A stretch of DNA of 64,000 nucleotides from Mya arenaria. Lineage: Eukaryota > Mollusca > Bivalvia > Myida > Myidae. The notes beneath the pieces are model-generated. The model was given only the letters and a program-made list of their open reading frames with translations, was not told the DNA's origin and ran no database searches. The position numbers and the translations under genes are program-made. The stretch spans positions 36,197,473 through 36,261,472 of the forward strand of contig NC_069122.1 of assembly GCF_026914265.1 (NCBI RefSeq), read 5' to 3'. Within the stretch, counting starts at the first letter, position 1; each line of letters opens with the position of its first letter. This document shows, piece by piece, positions 10,502 through 23,461 of this stretch.

Positions 10502-10714
10502 AATAAAAATGATTTTTAAGCATCTTCGAACAAGATACAACAGTTACTAAAACAATAAACTTCAGAATTTAGACACATTTCGTTTTAGTGTTGACAACTT
10601 AATGAAGTTTATATGTTGTATTTAAAATGGCATTCTTATTCAAAATCAATGCATACACATGTATAACAAACAATGACTTTATGTGATAAACCTTTTACAA
10701 CTAAATAAATTATG

Positions 10715-10935
10715 CAACTAAATTATGGAAAATATTAATTACTGATAACAAGATTGTAACCGTGTATTAATTAGTTGAAACGCAAAAATATTAAATGATT
10801 GGTGAGTGCTAAAAGATTTTTGTGACCTACTATCGTCTCATGAGGTAGAAATACTGTGATTTCTGCACCTTTCTTTCAAATTCAACTCGGTGACCTTCAT
10901 AAGAACCATTGTTTTCGATATATATTTCGAGTGCA
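10715..10935 (+). repeat. Dispersed repeat, copy 1 (second copy about 30805-30965)
   Basis: Shares with 30805-30965 the blocks GAAACGCAAAAATATTAAATGA, CTAAAAGATTT, GGTAGAAATACTGTG, TTTCTGCACC and CTTTCAAATT in the same order and orientation. Between the copies the interval lengths match but point differences are frequent, so this is an old dispersed family. No coding potential. Confidence 0.6.
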
Positions 10936-11284
10936 CATTTAACTCATCAAGAGCATCTGTCTACATTCTCTAATGGATTAGATGCTCGTCTGCAGACCTA
11001 GATGACATGCGTTTGATCCCCGCGAACAAGATTTTTTTCGAAATTGCTTTTTAAATTATTATAATTATAAAATGAATTGGGTATCTTAGCAGATCACCTT
11101 GGTATGTTTTGCAAATTTCTTAGAAAAGCTTTATCTGATAACATGAAAAGTTATTTAATATAACAAATAAAGTAAATTTGACACTTACTAGAATTTGCGT
11201 GACTCGAACAAACAGGTATTGCACTTATCCTGAAAAATATGAAAAGCAAAAATTTATAGAGAAATTGTTTGTTTCAGTGTAAGA

Positions 11285-11826
11285 TCGATATTTCTTGCAT
11301 ACCGGACGTGTGTTTCCGGTCATGTGACCGGTGCTGGAAAAACTCATCTCCCCCCCCCCCATGTAAGATGAGTCACGCGTAACAACGTGCCACTTCTTAT
11401 TTCTTTTATTGTATGGTTTATGAAAAGTATATTATGCAATTTCAATAAAGCGGAATCAAAAAAAAAAATAAGTATACAATACTTTTAATTCAAACTGAAA
11501 ATAAAAAATCGTAAAAGCGCGATTTTAAAGGATCCTTTTGACGTTGATAGTGATTTAAAATTACTGCGCTTTATGATGTCAGTACACAACGTCGCACGCG
11601 CTTTTTGGTGAAATGTACAAAAGTGCGTTTACGTCAATTTTTCCACAAATTCATAATTTAGGTATGCAAGAAAAAATATCAATCATGTTTTTCCGGTCCG
11701 GATCGAAAAATCCGACCCTCGGGCACGCTGCGTGACCGGTAACTCGACAAGCATGGTTACCGGCTTACGCGCGTGCCCTCGGGTCGGACTTTTCTATCCG
11801 TACCGAAAACACATGATAGATACTTA
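11285..11826. mobile_element. Inverted-repeat element with terminal hairpin, copy 1
   Basis: TTTCTTGCATACC at about 11292 is mirrored by GGTATGCAAGAAA at 11661. Beyond it lies a hairpin with arms TCCGACCCTCGGGCACGC (11711-11728) and GCGTGCCCTCGGGTCGGA (11771-11788; two mismatches at the centre) and an inner pair CCGGTAAC / GTTACCGG. A second copy at 45983-47803 shares the left block (CATACCG-ACGTGTGT, GTAAGATGAGTCACGC) and the right block (CTATCCGTA-CG-AAACACATGAT) but is split by a pearl-like element. Non-coding. Confidence 0.6.
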
Positions 11827-12038
11827 TAACATTACACCGCGAACAAGATTGTTTTATTGTTTTGTTTTCGAAATTTCTTTTTTAAGTATTATAATTATGA
11901 AATTAATCCTATCTAACCATAGCTGATCAACTTGGTGTGTTTAACAATTTTGAGTGAACACCAATATTTATACTTCATGAGTGGCTCAGCCACTAGTAAA
12001 ATATTCACTTTTTGGTGTTCACTAGGTGAAATATATCA

Positions 12039-12039
12039 C

Positions 12040-12080
<41 letters not shown>
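12039..12080 (+). repeat. (CAT)n microsatellite
   Basis: Perfect CAT triplets, about 14 units. The poly-His reading across it is not a gene. Confidence 0.95.
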
Positions 12081-12179
12081 ATCAATCATTATAATTAACA
12101 TTTTCGAAAGTAATAAAATTATACCTTTAAAATAGAGCACAAGGATTGAAAGTTTCCCATGATTATGAACTATACAAAT

Positions 12180-14767
12180 AGGTTTTGAAAATTATCAATG
12201 TTCAAATTAACTTTTTTATAAACTCCTCAAACACCACGACCCAATGCAAAGAAGATTAAGAAACAACTAAAGTGTCAAGACGTAAATACTTCTATCTATA
12301 TAGATGCATAATATATAAACGACTCACAAATTCCTATTTTTCATTTTGGATGCAGTGTTGAAATGATATTTAAACCCTGACTAATACATAATCATAGCAT
12401 GACATCATTTAAAGGTGATGGCATTTGTTTTCTTTTGTTTAAGACATGCGAACGCAGTACTGCACGCCAAAAATCCTGAAACCAAAGCTGAAACTGGATT
12501 TGTATCAACAAAAACTCCCTATATAAAAAATGTGAATGAGGTGTCAACCAGAATAAGGTTAAGTAATAAAAGGAATTTAATCTAGCATTGTATATCATTA
12601 TTTTGTGGAATGATGGTAATTAGTAACAGGTTATGAGTAATAAAATCGGGGAATAAGGTTAATTGGTGGAATATGACATGTTCCATCAACCTCAATATCT
12701 TCATGTTTTACAAGAACATTAATAGATGAACATATTGACTGAAATACTAAAGAAGGCCAAAGATTAAACAGATTGGTATCTGCCAATCCACGTAATTTTG
12801 GAAAATAACAATAAATAAACGCAAGACAAAATAGAAGTTCAATCAAATTCATAGAATGCAGACTTATTATAGACAGATTTATTCAACCATTTAAAAGACA
12901 TGTTCCAGTAAAATGAAATTCATGATAAAGAACATTTCGAGTCAAACTATGACGCGACAAATGATGATCAAATTTTGGATATGGAGATTTAGTATATAAA
13001 TGCTTACAAATTCCTATCATTCATTTTACACGCAGTGTTCAAATGATATATATTTTTAAAACGTGGTCATCTTTTGACATAACAAATATGTGTTCATACC
13101 TACACATGTATATGAGTAATATTATGGACATGAATCTTCATGAAATTACTTATTTTTTCAAACTTTGTTATTTAAATGAATCACGCATTATTTATCTTTA
13201 TCTTTATCTGCGACTCGAAATGGACAATTGTAGGTATTTTTAAGTGTTTACCTTAGCATACAAACAATTCTAAAATTGAAAAAAAACTAAAAAAATAATT
13301 TGCATTGCACTTCGATAAAGCTAGCACAGGGTTCAAAATGTATAATGTTAAGATCTTTGCAGTTGATGTGAAAGTAAAAGTATGCAATACTGTAAGTTAT
13401 TCACTCATGTTATAAAACATGAATTAAATGGGCTATATACAGGAATTAACTGAATACTGTGTGTGAATAAGATTTAAGCCAGGAAAAGGAAAAAAAAGAG
13501 AAAAAATGGTTGTTTGCAAAAGCTTGGTTGACTTATACCAAATACCCATAAAATCATATGTTATATACGCAATATCTTACATGTGAAATATCTGTCCTGA
13601 ACAAATAACATTTCCATCATACCGAGCTATGGCTTAAAGCCCTGGCCAATATACAAAAATATTATGTAAAGGATTGGTCGCATTTTTTTTCTTTTGTTTA
13701 AGCTCTACGAACGCAGAAGGGCACGTGAGCAATTAACGCTTCTCAAAATCGCCGAAACCAAAACTGAAACTCCATATATAAAAAAAAATGTGAATGGGAT
13801 GATATTTTCCAATTACATGTTATCTAGCAATATAGACTATTGGAATGAGGTTAATTATTAAAAAGGATTTAATCTAGCAGTGTTAATCATTATATTGGAG
13901 TGGCCCGAAACTGATAAGTTACTGTCATATCCTAAGAATTTGTTATTTAAATTGATGATTTGTTCATAAAGTATGACACATTTCCATTGTTTGCGTATTA
14001 TATTATTTATACATATCTATTCCTCTCGGTTCCTCACAAAAACTTATATAAGATCTTTTGGCTTGCTTTCAAATTCACATTAACATACCTATAAACGCAT
14101 TTAAATATAGCGGTTGTTTAATCACCACTATTTAAACCGCACAATACGTCCAAGTTTGTGACGTGCACCGATGCTTTTAACATGTCATGTGAACAAGTAC
14201 AACTGACGATAACTGATTTGGATTTGCGGCATTAAAGCCTGTAGGCGTGCGGCAGACAGTCTAAAAACTTTAGAGAGGTCACTTAAACTGATATTATTTT
14301 CAAAAATATATTCTTAAATCTTGCTAAATAAGGTTCACTAAATGGTCTTAAGAGCATGGAAAATAAAAATAAAAAGTTTCGACTCAAAAAAGGAAATCAA
14401 TAGCAGACTTATTTTATTTTACAATCAATTATTCAATTATATCGAAAACGTATTAAGTTTTCGTTGATAACCAGCAAATTTTCGACCTTGTTAATCATCC
14501 ATTTCTTTTGGAAAATTGCTCAATGAAAATATCAGTTAGCATAATGCTATGTATAACTCTGTAAAGCAGTGTGTTAAGTTCAACTCGGAGTTCTCTCCCT
14601 TTCCCAACTATTATTAGGGGTCCAAGTTGTACATCGTCAGCAATTTTTATTGTAAACGATCTTACTGGAAATATTAACTCTGACATGCCTGTTATCATTT
14701 CCCTAAAAGATATCAAATTTCCATATCATTATCTGCAAACGACATGTTATTGTTGTTTTTTGCAAAT
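12180..14767. other. Diverged segmental-repeat region left of the satellite
   Basis: No gene recognised. Two sub-blocks resemble each other (TTTTCTTTTGTTTAAG...CGAACGCAG...ACCAAA-CTGAAACT at about 12430 and 13690), and 13110-13430 resembles 20330-20690 on the far side of the satellite (TGAGTAATAT.ATGG, GATAAAGCTAGCACA, AAGATCTTTGCAG.TGATGTG, ATGCAATACTGT). A weaker match (GTCAAGA.GTAA, CTATCTAT, AAATTCCTA) exists near 32740 in intron 1 of the gene A described below. The 73-aa minus frame at 14495-14716 was not recognised and has no splice support. Confidence 0.5.
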
Positions 14768-17700
14768 TCACACTCCTCACACTGGGGGTGCTCGAATTAA
14801 CCCACAACGGTCTCTTGGGTGAGGGGCGGACACTTGTTGCACTAGACCACTCTCACCCTGGTGGTTCTCGAATTAACCCACGACCTCCTGGATAAGGGGC
14901 GGACACTTGTTGCACTACACCACTCTAACCCTGGTGGTGCTCGAATTAACCCACAACCTCCTGGATAGGAGGCGGACACTTGTTGCACTAGACAACTCTC
15001 ACCCTGGTGGTTCTCGAATTAACCCACGACCTCCTGGATAAGGGGCGGACACTTGTTGCACCACACCATTCTAACCCTGGTGGTGCTCGAATTAACCCAC
15101 GACCTCCTGGATAAGGGGCGGACACTTGTTGCACTAGACCACTCTCACTCTGGTGGTGCTCGAACTAACCCACGACCTCCTGGATAAGGGGCGGACACTG
15201 GTGACACTACACCACGCTCACCCTGGTGGTGCTCGAATTAACCCACGACCTCCTGGATAAGGGGCGGACACTGGTGACATTACACCACTCTCACCCTGGC
15301 AGTGCACGAACTAACCCACGACATCTTGGTGAGGGCAGACACCTGTGGCACTACACCACTCTCACCCTGGTGGTGCTCGAACTAACCCACAACCTCCTGG
15401 ATAAGGGGCGGACACTGGTGACACTACACCACTCTCACCCTGGTGGTGCTAGAATTAACCGACGACCTCCTGGATAAGGGGTGGACACCTGTGACACTAG
15501 ACCACTCTCACCCTGATGGTGCTCGAATTAACCCACAACCTCCTGGAAAAGGGGCAGACACTTGTGGCACTACACCACTGTCACCCTGGTGGTGCTCGAA
15601 TTAACCCACGACCTCCTGGATAAGGGGCGAACACCTGTGGCACTAGACCACTATCACCCTGGTGTTGCTCGAATTAACCCACGACCTCCTGGATAGGGGG
15701 CGGACACTTGTGGAACTAGACCTCTCTCACCCTGGTGGTGCTCGAATTAACCCACGACCTCCTGGATAAGGGGTAGACACTTGTGGCACTACACCACTCT
15801 CAACCTGGTGGTGCTCGAATTAACCCACAACCTCCCGGATAAGGGGCAGTCACCTTGCACTACACCACTCTCACCCTGGTGGTGCTCGAATTAACCCACA
15901 ACCTCCTGGATAAGGGGCGGTCACCTGTGGCGCTACACCACTCTCACCCTGGTGGTGCTCGAATTAACCCACGACCTCCTGGATAAGGGGCAGACACTTG
16001 TTGCACTACACCACTCTCACCCTGGTGGTGCTCGAATTAACCCACAACCTCCTGGATAGGGGGCAGACACCTGTTGCACTACACCACTCTCACCATGGTG
16101 GTGCTCGAATTAACCCACAACCTCCTGGATAAGGGGCGGACACCTGTTGCACTACACCTTTCTCACCCTGGTGGTGCTCGAATTAACCCACAACCTCCCG
16201 GATAAGGGGCGAACACTTGTTGCACTAGACCTCTCTCAACCTGGTGGTGCTCGAACTAACCCACGACCTCCTGGATAAGGGGCGGACACCTGTGGCACTA
16301 GACCTCTCTCACCCTGGTTGTGCTCGAATTAACCCACGACCTCCTGCGGCGCTAGACCACTATCACCCTTCCAGTGCTCGAATTTACCCACGACCTCCTG
16401 GATAGGGGGCGGACACTTGCGGCGCTAGACCACTATTATCCTTCAGGTGCTCGAATTAACCTACGTCCTCCTGGATAGGGGGGCGGACACTTGCGGCATT
16501 AGACCTCTCTCACCATTCCGGTGCTCGAATTAACCCACGACCTCCTGGATAGGGGGCGGACATTTGCGGCGCTAGACCACTATTATCCTTCCGGTGCTCG
16601 AATTAACCCACGACCTTCTGGATAGGGGGGCGGACACTTGCGGCATTAGACCTCTCTCACCCTTCCGGTGCTCGAATTAACCCACGACCTCCTGGATAGG
16701 GGGCGGACACTTGCGGCACTACACCACTATCACCCTGGTGGTGCTCGAATTAACCCACGACCTCCTGGATAAGGGGCAGGCACTTGCGGCGCTAGACCAC
16801 TATCACCCTTCCGGTGCTCTAATTAACCCACGACCTCCTGGATAGGGGGCGGACACTTGCGGCACTAGACCACTATCACCCTTCCGGTGCTCGAATTAAC
16901 CCACGACCTCCTGGATAGGGGGCGGACACTTGCGGCACTAGACCACTATCACCTTTCCGGTGCTCGAATTAACCAATGACCTCCTGGATAAGGGGCAGAC
17001 ACTTGCGGCGCTAGACCACTATCACACTTCTGGGTCAAATTAACCCACGACCTCCTGGATAGGGGGCGGACACTTGTGACACTGGAGCACTCTCACCCTG
17101 GTGGTGCTCAAATTAACCCACAACCTCCTGGATAAGTGGCAGACACTTGTGGCACTACACCACTCTCACCCTGGTGGTGCTCGAATTAACCCACAACCTC
17201 CTGGATAAGGGGCAGACACCTTTGACAGTGGACCACTTTCACCATTGTGGTGCTCGAATTAACCCACGACCTCCTGGATAAGGGGCGGACACCTGTGACA
17301 CTTGATCACTTTCACCCTGGTGGTGCTCGAATTAACCCACAACCTCCTGGATAAGAGGCGGACACTTGCGGCACTACACCACTATCACCCTGGTGGTGCT
17401 CGAATTAACCCACGACCTCCTGGATAAGGGGCAGGCACTTGCGGCGCTAGACCACTATCACACTTCCGGTGCTCGAATTAACCCACGACCTCCTGGATAA
17501 GGGACAGACACTTGCGGCACTACAACACTATAACCCTTCCGGTGCTCGAAATAACCTACAACCTCCTGGATAAGGGACGGACACTTGCGGCAATAGACCT
17601 CTCTCACCCTTCCGGTGCTCGAATTAACCCACAACCTCCTGGATAGGGGGCGGACACTTGCGGCACTAGACCACTATCACCCTTCCGGTGCTCTAATTAA

Positions 17701-18911
17701 CCCACGACCTCCTGGATAGGGGGCGGACACTTGCGGCACTAGACCACTATCACCTTTCCGGTGCTCGAATTAACCCACGACCTCCTGGATAGGGGGCGGA
17801 CACTTGCGGCACTAGACCACTATCACCTTTCCGGTGCTCGAATTAACCCACGACCTCCTGGATAAGGGGCAGACACTTGCGGCGCTAGACCACTATCACA
17901 CTTCTGGGTCAAATTAACCCACGACCTCCTGGATAGGGGGCGGACACTTGTGACACTGGAGCACTCTCACCCTGGTGGTGCTCAATTAACCCACAACCTC
18001 CTGGATAAGGGGCAGACACTTGTGGCACTACACCACTCTCACCCTGGTGGTGCTCGAATTAACCCACAATCTCCTGGATAAGGGGCAGACACCTTTGACA
18101 GTGGACCACTTTCACCATGGTGGTGCTCGAATTAACCCACGACCTCCTGGATAAGGGGCGGACACCTGTGACACTTGATCACTTTCACCCTGGTGGTGCT
18201 CGAATTAACCCACAACCTCTTGGATAAGAGGCGGACACTTGCGGCACTACACCACTATCACCCTGGTGGTGCTCGAATTAACCCACGACCTCCTGGATAA
18301 GGGGCAGGCACTTGCGGCGCTAGACCACTATCACACTTCCGGTGCTCGAATTAACCCACGACCTCCTGGATAAGGGACAGACACTTGCGGCACTACACCA
18401 CTATAACCCTTCCAGTGCTCGAAGTAACCCACAACCTCCTGGATAAGGGACGGACACTTGTTGCACTAGACCTCTCTCACCCTTCTGGCGCTGGAATTAA
18501 CCCACGACCTCGTGGATAAGGGGCGGACACTTGCGGCACTAGACCTCTCTCACCCTTCCGGCGCTCGAATTAACCCACAACCTCGTGGATAAGGGGCGGA
18601 CACTTGTTGCACTAGACCTCTCTCACCCTTCCGGCGCTCAAATTATCCCACGACCTCGTGGATAAGGGGCGGACACTTGTTGCACTAGACCTTTCTCACC
18701 CTTCCGGCGCTTGAATTAACCCACGACCTCGTGGATAAGGGGCGGAGACTTGCGGCACTTGACCTCTCTCACCCATACGGCGCTCGAATTAACCCACGAC
18801 CTCGTTGATAAGGGGCGGACACTTGTTGCACTAGACCTCTCTCACCCTTCCGGCGCTCGAATTAACACACAACCTAGTGTTTAAGCGCCGACACTTGCGG
18901 CACTAGACCAA
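14768..18911. repeat. 73-bp satellite array, about 57 monomers
   Basis: Head-to-tail monomers, each with CTCGAATTAACCCACGACC, CTGGATAAGGGGCGGACAC and CACTAGACCACTCTCACC; successive units are 73 bp apart (e.g. 14867, 14940, 15013, 15086). The array is GC-richer than its AT-rich flanks. Two main variants are GGTGGTGCTCG (mostly left half) and CTTCCGGTGCTCG (mostly right half), the latter about 1-2 bp shorter. A block of about 874 bp (12 monomers) beginning near 17030 recurs near 17904 with the same private changes, so part of the array has higher-order duplication. On the minus strand the unit contains TGGTCTAGTG and GGAGGTCGTGGGTTAATTCGA, resembling tRNA box A and T-arm sequence. The open frames inside simply translate the repeat. 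Confidence 0.95.
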
Positions 18912-19904
18912 TCGGAACTCCTCGGCTAGTATCAAACTGTCGTGCGTTCAGTTACCGCAAACAGTCGCTAACAATCTTAACCAATGAAAAACAATCATAA
19001 AGGAATTGCTATCAAAAGAAGGGATTTACAGGGTATGATTTATTTCCTGCTATGGGCGAAAAGTGGTCTTCAAAGCAGTATACCGAAAACAATATCGGAA
19101 ACTGTTGGTGTTTTTTTGGCCTTTGAAGAGTGGCCATTTCACGTTTGATTCCAACGGAAAAAAGGAACAAAAATATCAATCTGCAATAACTTTATTAATT
19201 TTTTTAACATTTGTTTTACATACATATAATCTGTAAGCAATACTCTTTAAAATGACAGCAAAGTTATATGAGGACATTAGGTATCTGATTATGACATTAT
19301 TGTCCATGATGTAATCATGATAATGCAATAACAAGCATATATGAACAACGGTCAACTTAGTTAAACAACTTAACAAAATACATAACATAGCACTTAAAAC
19401 AAAAAAAATGGCACAGAAAATAGTTTGATTTGAATAAAAATAGTACAGACCAGTCAGTTGAGAATAATATACAAAGTCAAATAATTTAATATCTTTTATT
19501 TTCACCATCTAAAAAAGACATCATTCTCCTTCATTCTTAAAAGTGTAATTTTAATACCATCTTACAATACATTGTGTTTAGTTTTGCATAAACTTTTATG
19601 GACCTATTACTCAATTTAGAATGAATCAATGCTTAAAGCACATTCAACATGCCTGCCGACAATGATAGTTCATGAAACTTTCATATGTAGTGCAATAATA
19701 TCACATATGGGTTGCATGATTTTAAGATCATAACCTATATGGTCTTTCAAAACTAGCACAACAGTTAACCTTTCAATATCAAATAGTATCACGCATTGAT
19801 CTTAAATCATTGCCTGTAACATATATTCTGCATTTCTGATCAGTTTTTTCTTGATGCAAATTTATGCTATTTGTTTACTGAATATTAAAAAGCTGTTGTT
19901 TTTT
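18912..19904. other. Intergenic, nothing recognised
   Basis: Starts with about 60 bp unlike the satellite and becomes very AT-rich. The 110-aa minus frame at 19176-19508 is hydrophobic by composition and lacks splice or family support. Confidence 0.4.
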
Positions 19905-20255
19905 TTAAAGCTGCACTCTCACAGTTTGACAGTTAGGACTTTATTTTATTTTTTTGTCTCAGAATCAGCTGATTTTGGTATCAATGCCATCAAATCAGTC
20001 ATATAAGATAACTCACTAAAGAACTGATCTCAATTGTCTGGAAAACTGCAAAAAAACTCATTTTTCTTACAGCGTTAGTAACGCTTTTAACCATAAACAT
20101 TAATTTTTTAACGTAAACATGAAAATATGCGATCAGATCTTTGTCAGCAGTCCTATATCACTGGTTTCCACAAATTAACTCAAGAATTGGCTCATTCCCA
20201 GACAAAAAATGAAAACAGTTGTCCAAACAGTCAATCTGTGAGAGTGCAGCTTTAA
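19905..20255. mobile_element. TTAA-flanked long-palindrome MITE, copy 2
   Basis: TTAA at 19905-19908 and 20252-20255. Ends AGCTGCACTCTCACAG and exact complement. This copy retains the uninterrupted site TTTTGTCTCAGAATCAGC that is broken by another MITE in copy 4 (52.3 kb). Confidence 0.85.
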
Positions 20256-22261
20256 TAGTAAAACTGAACATTTTGCACTACAAGTAGAACAATAAAGTTA
20301 GGCAAATGTCAAAACTGCTGTTATCAAATAAAAAAACTATGTGAGTAATATCATGGCCATTATATATGTTTATGGTAATTTTAGGTGTTTCAACCTTCGT
20401 TATGCAAATGAATCATGCAATGTTTATTTAAGGTTATTTTACTAATAAACATACAAACAATTTAAAGATTGAGAAAAATGAATTGCAATGCACTTACCAT
20501 AAATAAAGCTAGCACAAGTTACAAAATGTACCGTAAATAAAGCTAGCACAAATTACAAAATATACCGTAAAAAAAAGCTTTCAGCAAAAGTTAAAAAATG
20601 TATAATACCAAGATCTTTGCAGATGATGTGAAGGTATAATTATGCAATACTGTCAATTATTAACTGATGGTATAACTATAACATTAATAAAATGAGTTAT
20701 AAACAGGATTTAACTGAGTATCATAAGGGTGAATAAAGTTAAAGCCATCCTTTAAAAAACACATTTATTTGCAGTAGCTTGACCGTCTTATCCCAAATGC
20801 CCGAAACCAAATTTGCAACAACATATTCCTAATATTTTTTGGTCTTGAACACATGTAATTCCCTGCCTAAATAATCAACAGAAAAGTCTGCAGACTTGTC
20901 CACAGAAAACCATGTGTTTTTTTTTTATTAAGGATGGCCTTATATCCACAATCATATGAGTATGTGTGAATATATAAAATCATATTATGGCTTAAAATCC
21001 TGATCAAAATACAAGAATATTATGACACACTGATTATGACATCATAAAATATTTGACAACATGTTTTATTCTAAACACACAATCATGTAAGAAAATGTTT
21101 ACTAAATCACCATACGACGGTAATCAATTTTGAAGCTATCTTAAGGATTTAAATAAACTATACTCTGGGTAATCATGTATAAAGCCAAAAGCATTAACAT
21201 TTAACAAATTTATTTCAACTGCTATATTAGATATTATGTAATAAAAAAAGATTAAGTTTTAAGGAGACATCATATGATCGTATCAAATATGGCAATAACA
21301 CATACTGTTAGGTAAAATGAAAGGTATAAATGAATTTACATTCTGAATATTTGCAATAACTTGTTTTAAATAGCATTTATCAATCATTTGCAACCATGTG
21401 CCAAGTAATACAATGATTATATTTATTAACAAAATATTAAAAGAATATCATTGGCCATATTATATAAATAAGTTTGATTTTCTAATACACACAATACAGG
21501 GAGCTTGAACATTATAAAAAAAATATATAACAAAATCTTTTTTTTCAATGTGAAAAACTTGGACTTGGAATAGACCTGGTTTCAATTAATTCTAAAACAA
21601 ATAGTTTACCTTCATTTTCAAAAAAGTGAAATAGGCTGATATTTATAATGCATGTAGAAAATGTGGTTTGCCAGAAAACAAAAGGAATTTATGAAGTGCT
21701 TCAATAGCTTAGGCCATTCTTAACTAATATCTGGCTTAATTCATGAAAACTACTTTTAGATAAAAAAAATATATAGTGCTCTCTAAGTTAAATATAACTG
21801 TCATTTCTGAACTCAAAATTCAATTTTCCATCCTCACAGATTACAATTAAGAAACACCGTGTGTGGTACACATAATAAGTAATTAAGATAAAATGTCAAG
21901 AGTATGGTAGTGTATGAATGGTGACTTGTAATAGAGTATGAGGTGTAAACCACAGGTAATTAATCAAGCATTATCGATCATTAATTGGGGAATGAGGTTA
22001 TTTAGTAAAATTAGTAAAAGTTTCAAGGACTGAAAATACAAATATATAAAGATGTCTTAAAAATTAGTCCCCATCAAACAAACCACTAAAAAAAGTCAGG
22101 GTTTGGCCACTGAAAACTACTATTTTGTTAAAGTTGGCCTTATTATCCTGTTCACCAAAACATATCAACATGCACAAAAAATGGAACATCAAAGGACTAA
22201 GGTAAAACCAGTAGCAAAAAATTCAGTTTAATACTTTGGACAGGCCTAATGGAATCTGGTT
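20256..22261. other. AT-rich segmental-repeat region right of the satellite
   Basis: 20330-20690 is a diverged copy of 13110-13430. It also holds a local triplication of GTAAATAAAGCTAGCACAA-TTACAAAATRTACC (about 20496-20575). The rest is AT-rich with no recognised gene. Confidence 0.5.
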
Positions 22262-22264
22262 TAA

Positions 22265-22447
22265 GGGCTATTCCAGTAAAACATAACACACGGGGGGAAA
22301 GACAATTATTTTAATAATATTAATAGTAAATGGGTGGGTGTCTTTTTTTCGCTAATTTGGACCCCAAAAGGGTAAACTTGCTTCTGTAAGGGTGTGGCAT
22401 ACTTTAAAAGTGCCTTCCCACGGGAGTATGTTTAAATTGAATAGCCC
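22265..22447. mobile_element. MITE with GGGCTATTCCAGTAAAACAT ends, copy 1
   Basis: 183 bp, ends GGGCTATTCC... and ...GAATAGCCC, flanked by TAA at 22262-22264 and 22448-22450. The second copy at 52388-52577 is flanked by TCA. A TNA-type 3-bp duplication fits Harbinger-like elements (inference). No coding capacity. Confidence 0.75.
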
Positions 22448-22992
22448 TAAGCTAAAACATAAATGATCTATCCTTTGAAAGTGTGTTCAGATGTACATCT
22501 TTGGCAAGAAATTGTTTTCGAAAAGTCACCCTCTAACCTTTGAAAAACATAATGTTTTTAAAATAAAACTAAAATCATTGGCACAAATTAACAACCTTTG
22601 TAAATTTATCAGTTGAAAAAAAAAACAAAGAGATAGGGACATGACAAAATGACTAGAAAAATGGAAAAGAATATATTCATGAAAAGGAAACATTCTATGA
22701 TAATTGAAAAAAACATCTGATAAAATCATATAATTTTGGCATTGATAACAAAACTTAAACAACAAATACTAAAACCTCCATGCATTTAATAAAAGATTGG
22801 TAAGTCATTAGTACTAATAAAATTACGAATCTCCAAGTAGGGATTTTAGGAAAGATGAAGAGCATCAAACTAACGTCAAAAAGTGCATTTTTCATAAAGA
22901 ATATCCTTCATGAACTTTACTTAAGATTTAAAGTTCAAAGTCAAGGCTATTATATTTATCAAAATACAATTCACCAAGTTTGGAAGCAAAGA

Positions 22993-23461
22993 TTAAAGGG
23001 ACTAGACACCAGATGATATTACCATTGTAAGAAAAAAGAAATTTGTCAAAAACTTCCATAATTAATATCGTTGTGTACAATGCATTGAATCTTATTTACT
23101 GATGTATCACATTGGGTACCACACACATATCTTTTGCATTTTTTAGCATATTTTTCCAATGCAAAATTTACATGGTTTCTCTACAGCCTAAATCTAAGTA
23201 AATTTAAAAATAGCGTAGGTATATGTATCTGTACTAATCACAGGACCTTCACATGTTAAATATACACACTATAAACTGGGAAACCAATATGCACTATTTT
23301 TAAACAGGTAAACTCAGCTGAGACAGCAATAAAATATGATTTTAATCATGTAAAATTTTTTTTATCAGACTCATACTAGCTTGCATTGTTAATTCTAGGC
23401 TGGTTTTGAGGAAATATTGTATTTGCCTATTTTTGGACCATTTGGTGTCTAGTCCCTTTAA
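22993..23461. mobile_element. TTAA-flanked MITE, different family
   Basis: 469 bp between TTAA at 22993-22996 and 23458-23461. Ends AAGGGACTAGACACCA and the complement TGGTGTCTAGTCCCTT. No ORF. The termini differ from those of the AGCTGCACTC family. Confidence 0.75.

Noticed and set aside
11932-12135. Frame with a poly-histidine stretch
   Set aside because: It translates the (CAT)n microsatellite; no family or splice support.
14495-14716. 73-aa minus frame with GKGRELRVELNTLLYR
   Set aside because: It looks protein-like but no family was recognised and no splice partner found; not supported as an exon.
15226-15477. Open frame with repeating LELTH.LLDKGRTLVTLHHS
   Set aside because: It is the 73-bp satellite translated; the unit is not a multiple of three over longer stretches and frames break by variant.
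14768-18911. CRISPR-like or zinc-finger-like array
   Set aside because: Monomers are adjacent with no unique spacers, the genome is eukaryotic, and no coding repeat is kept.
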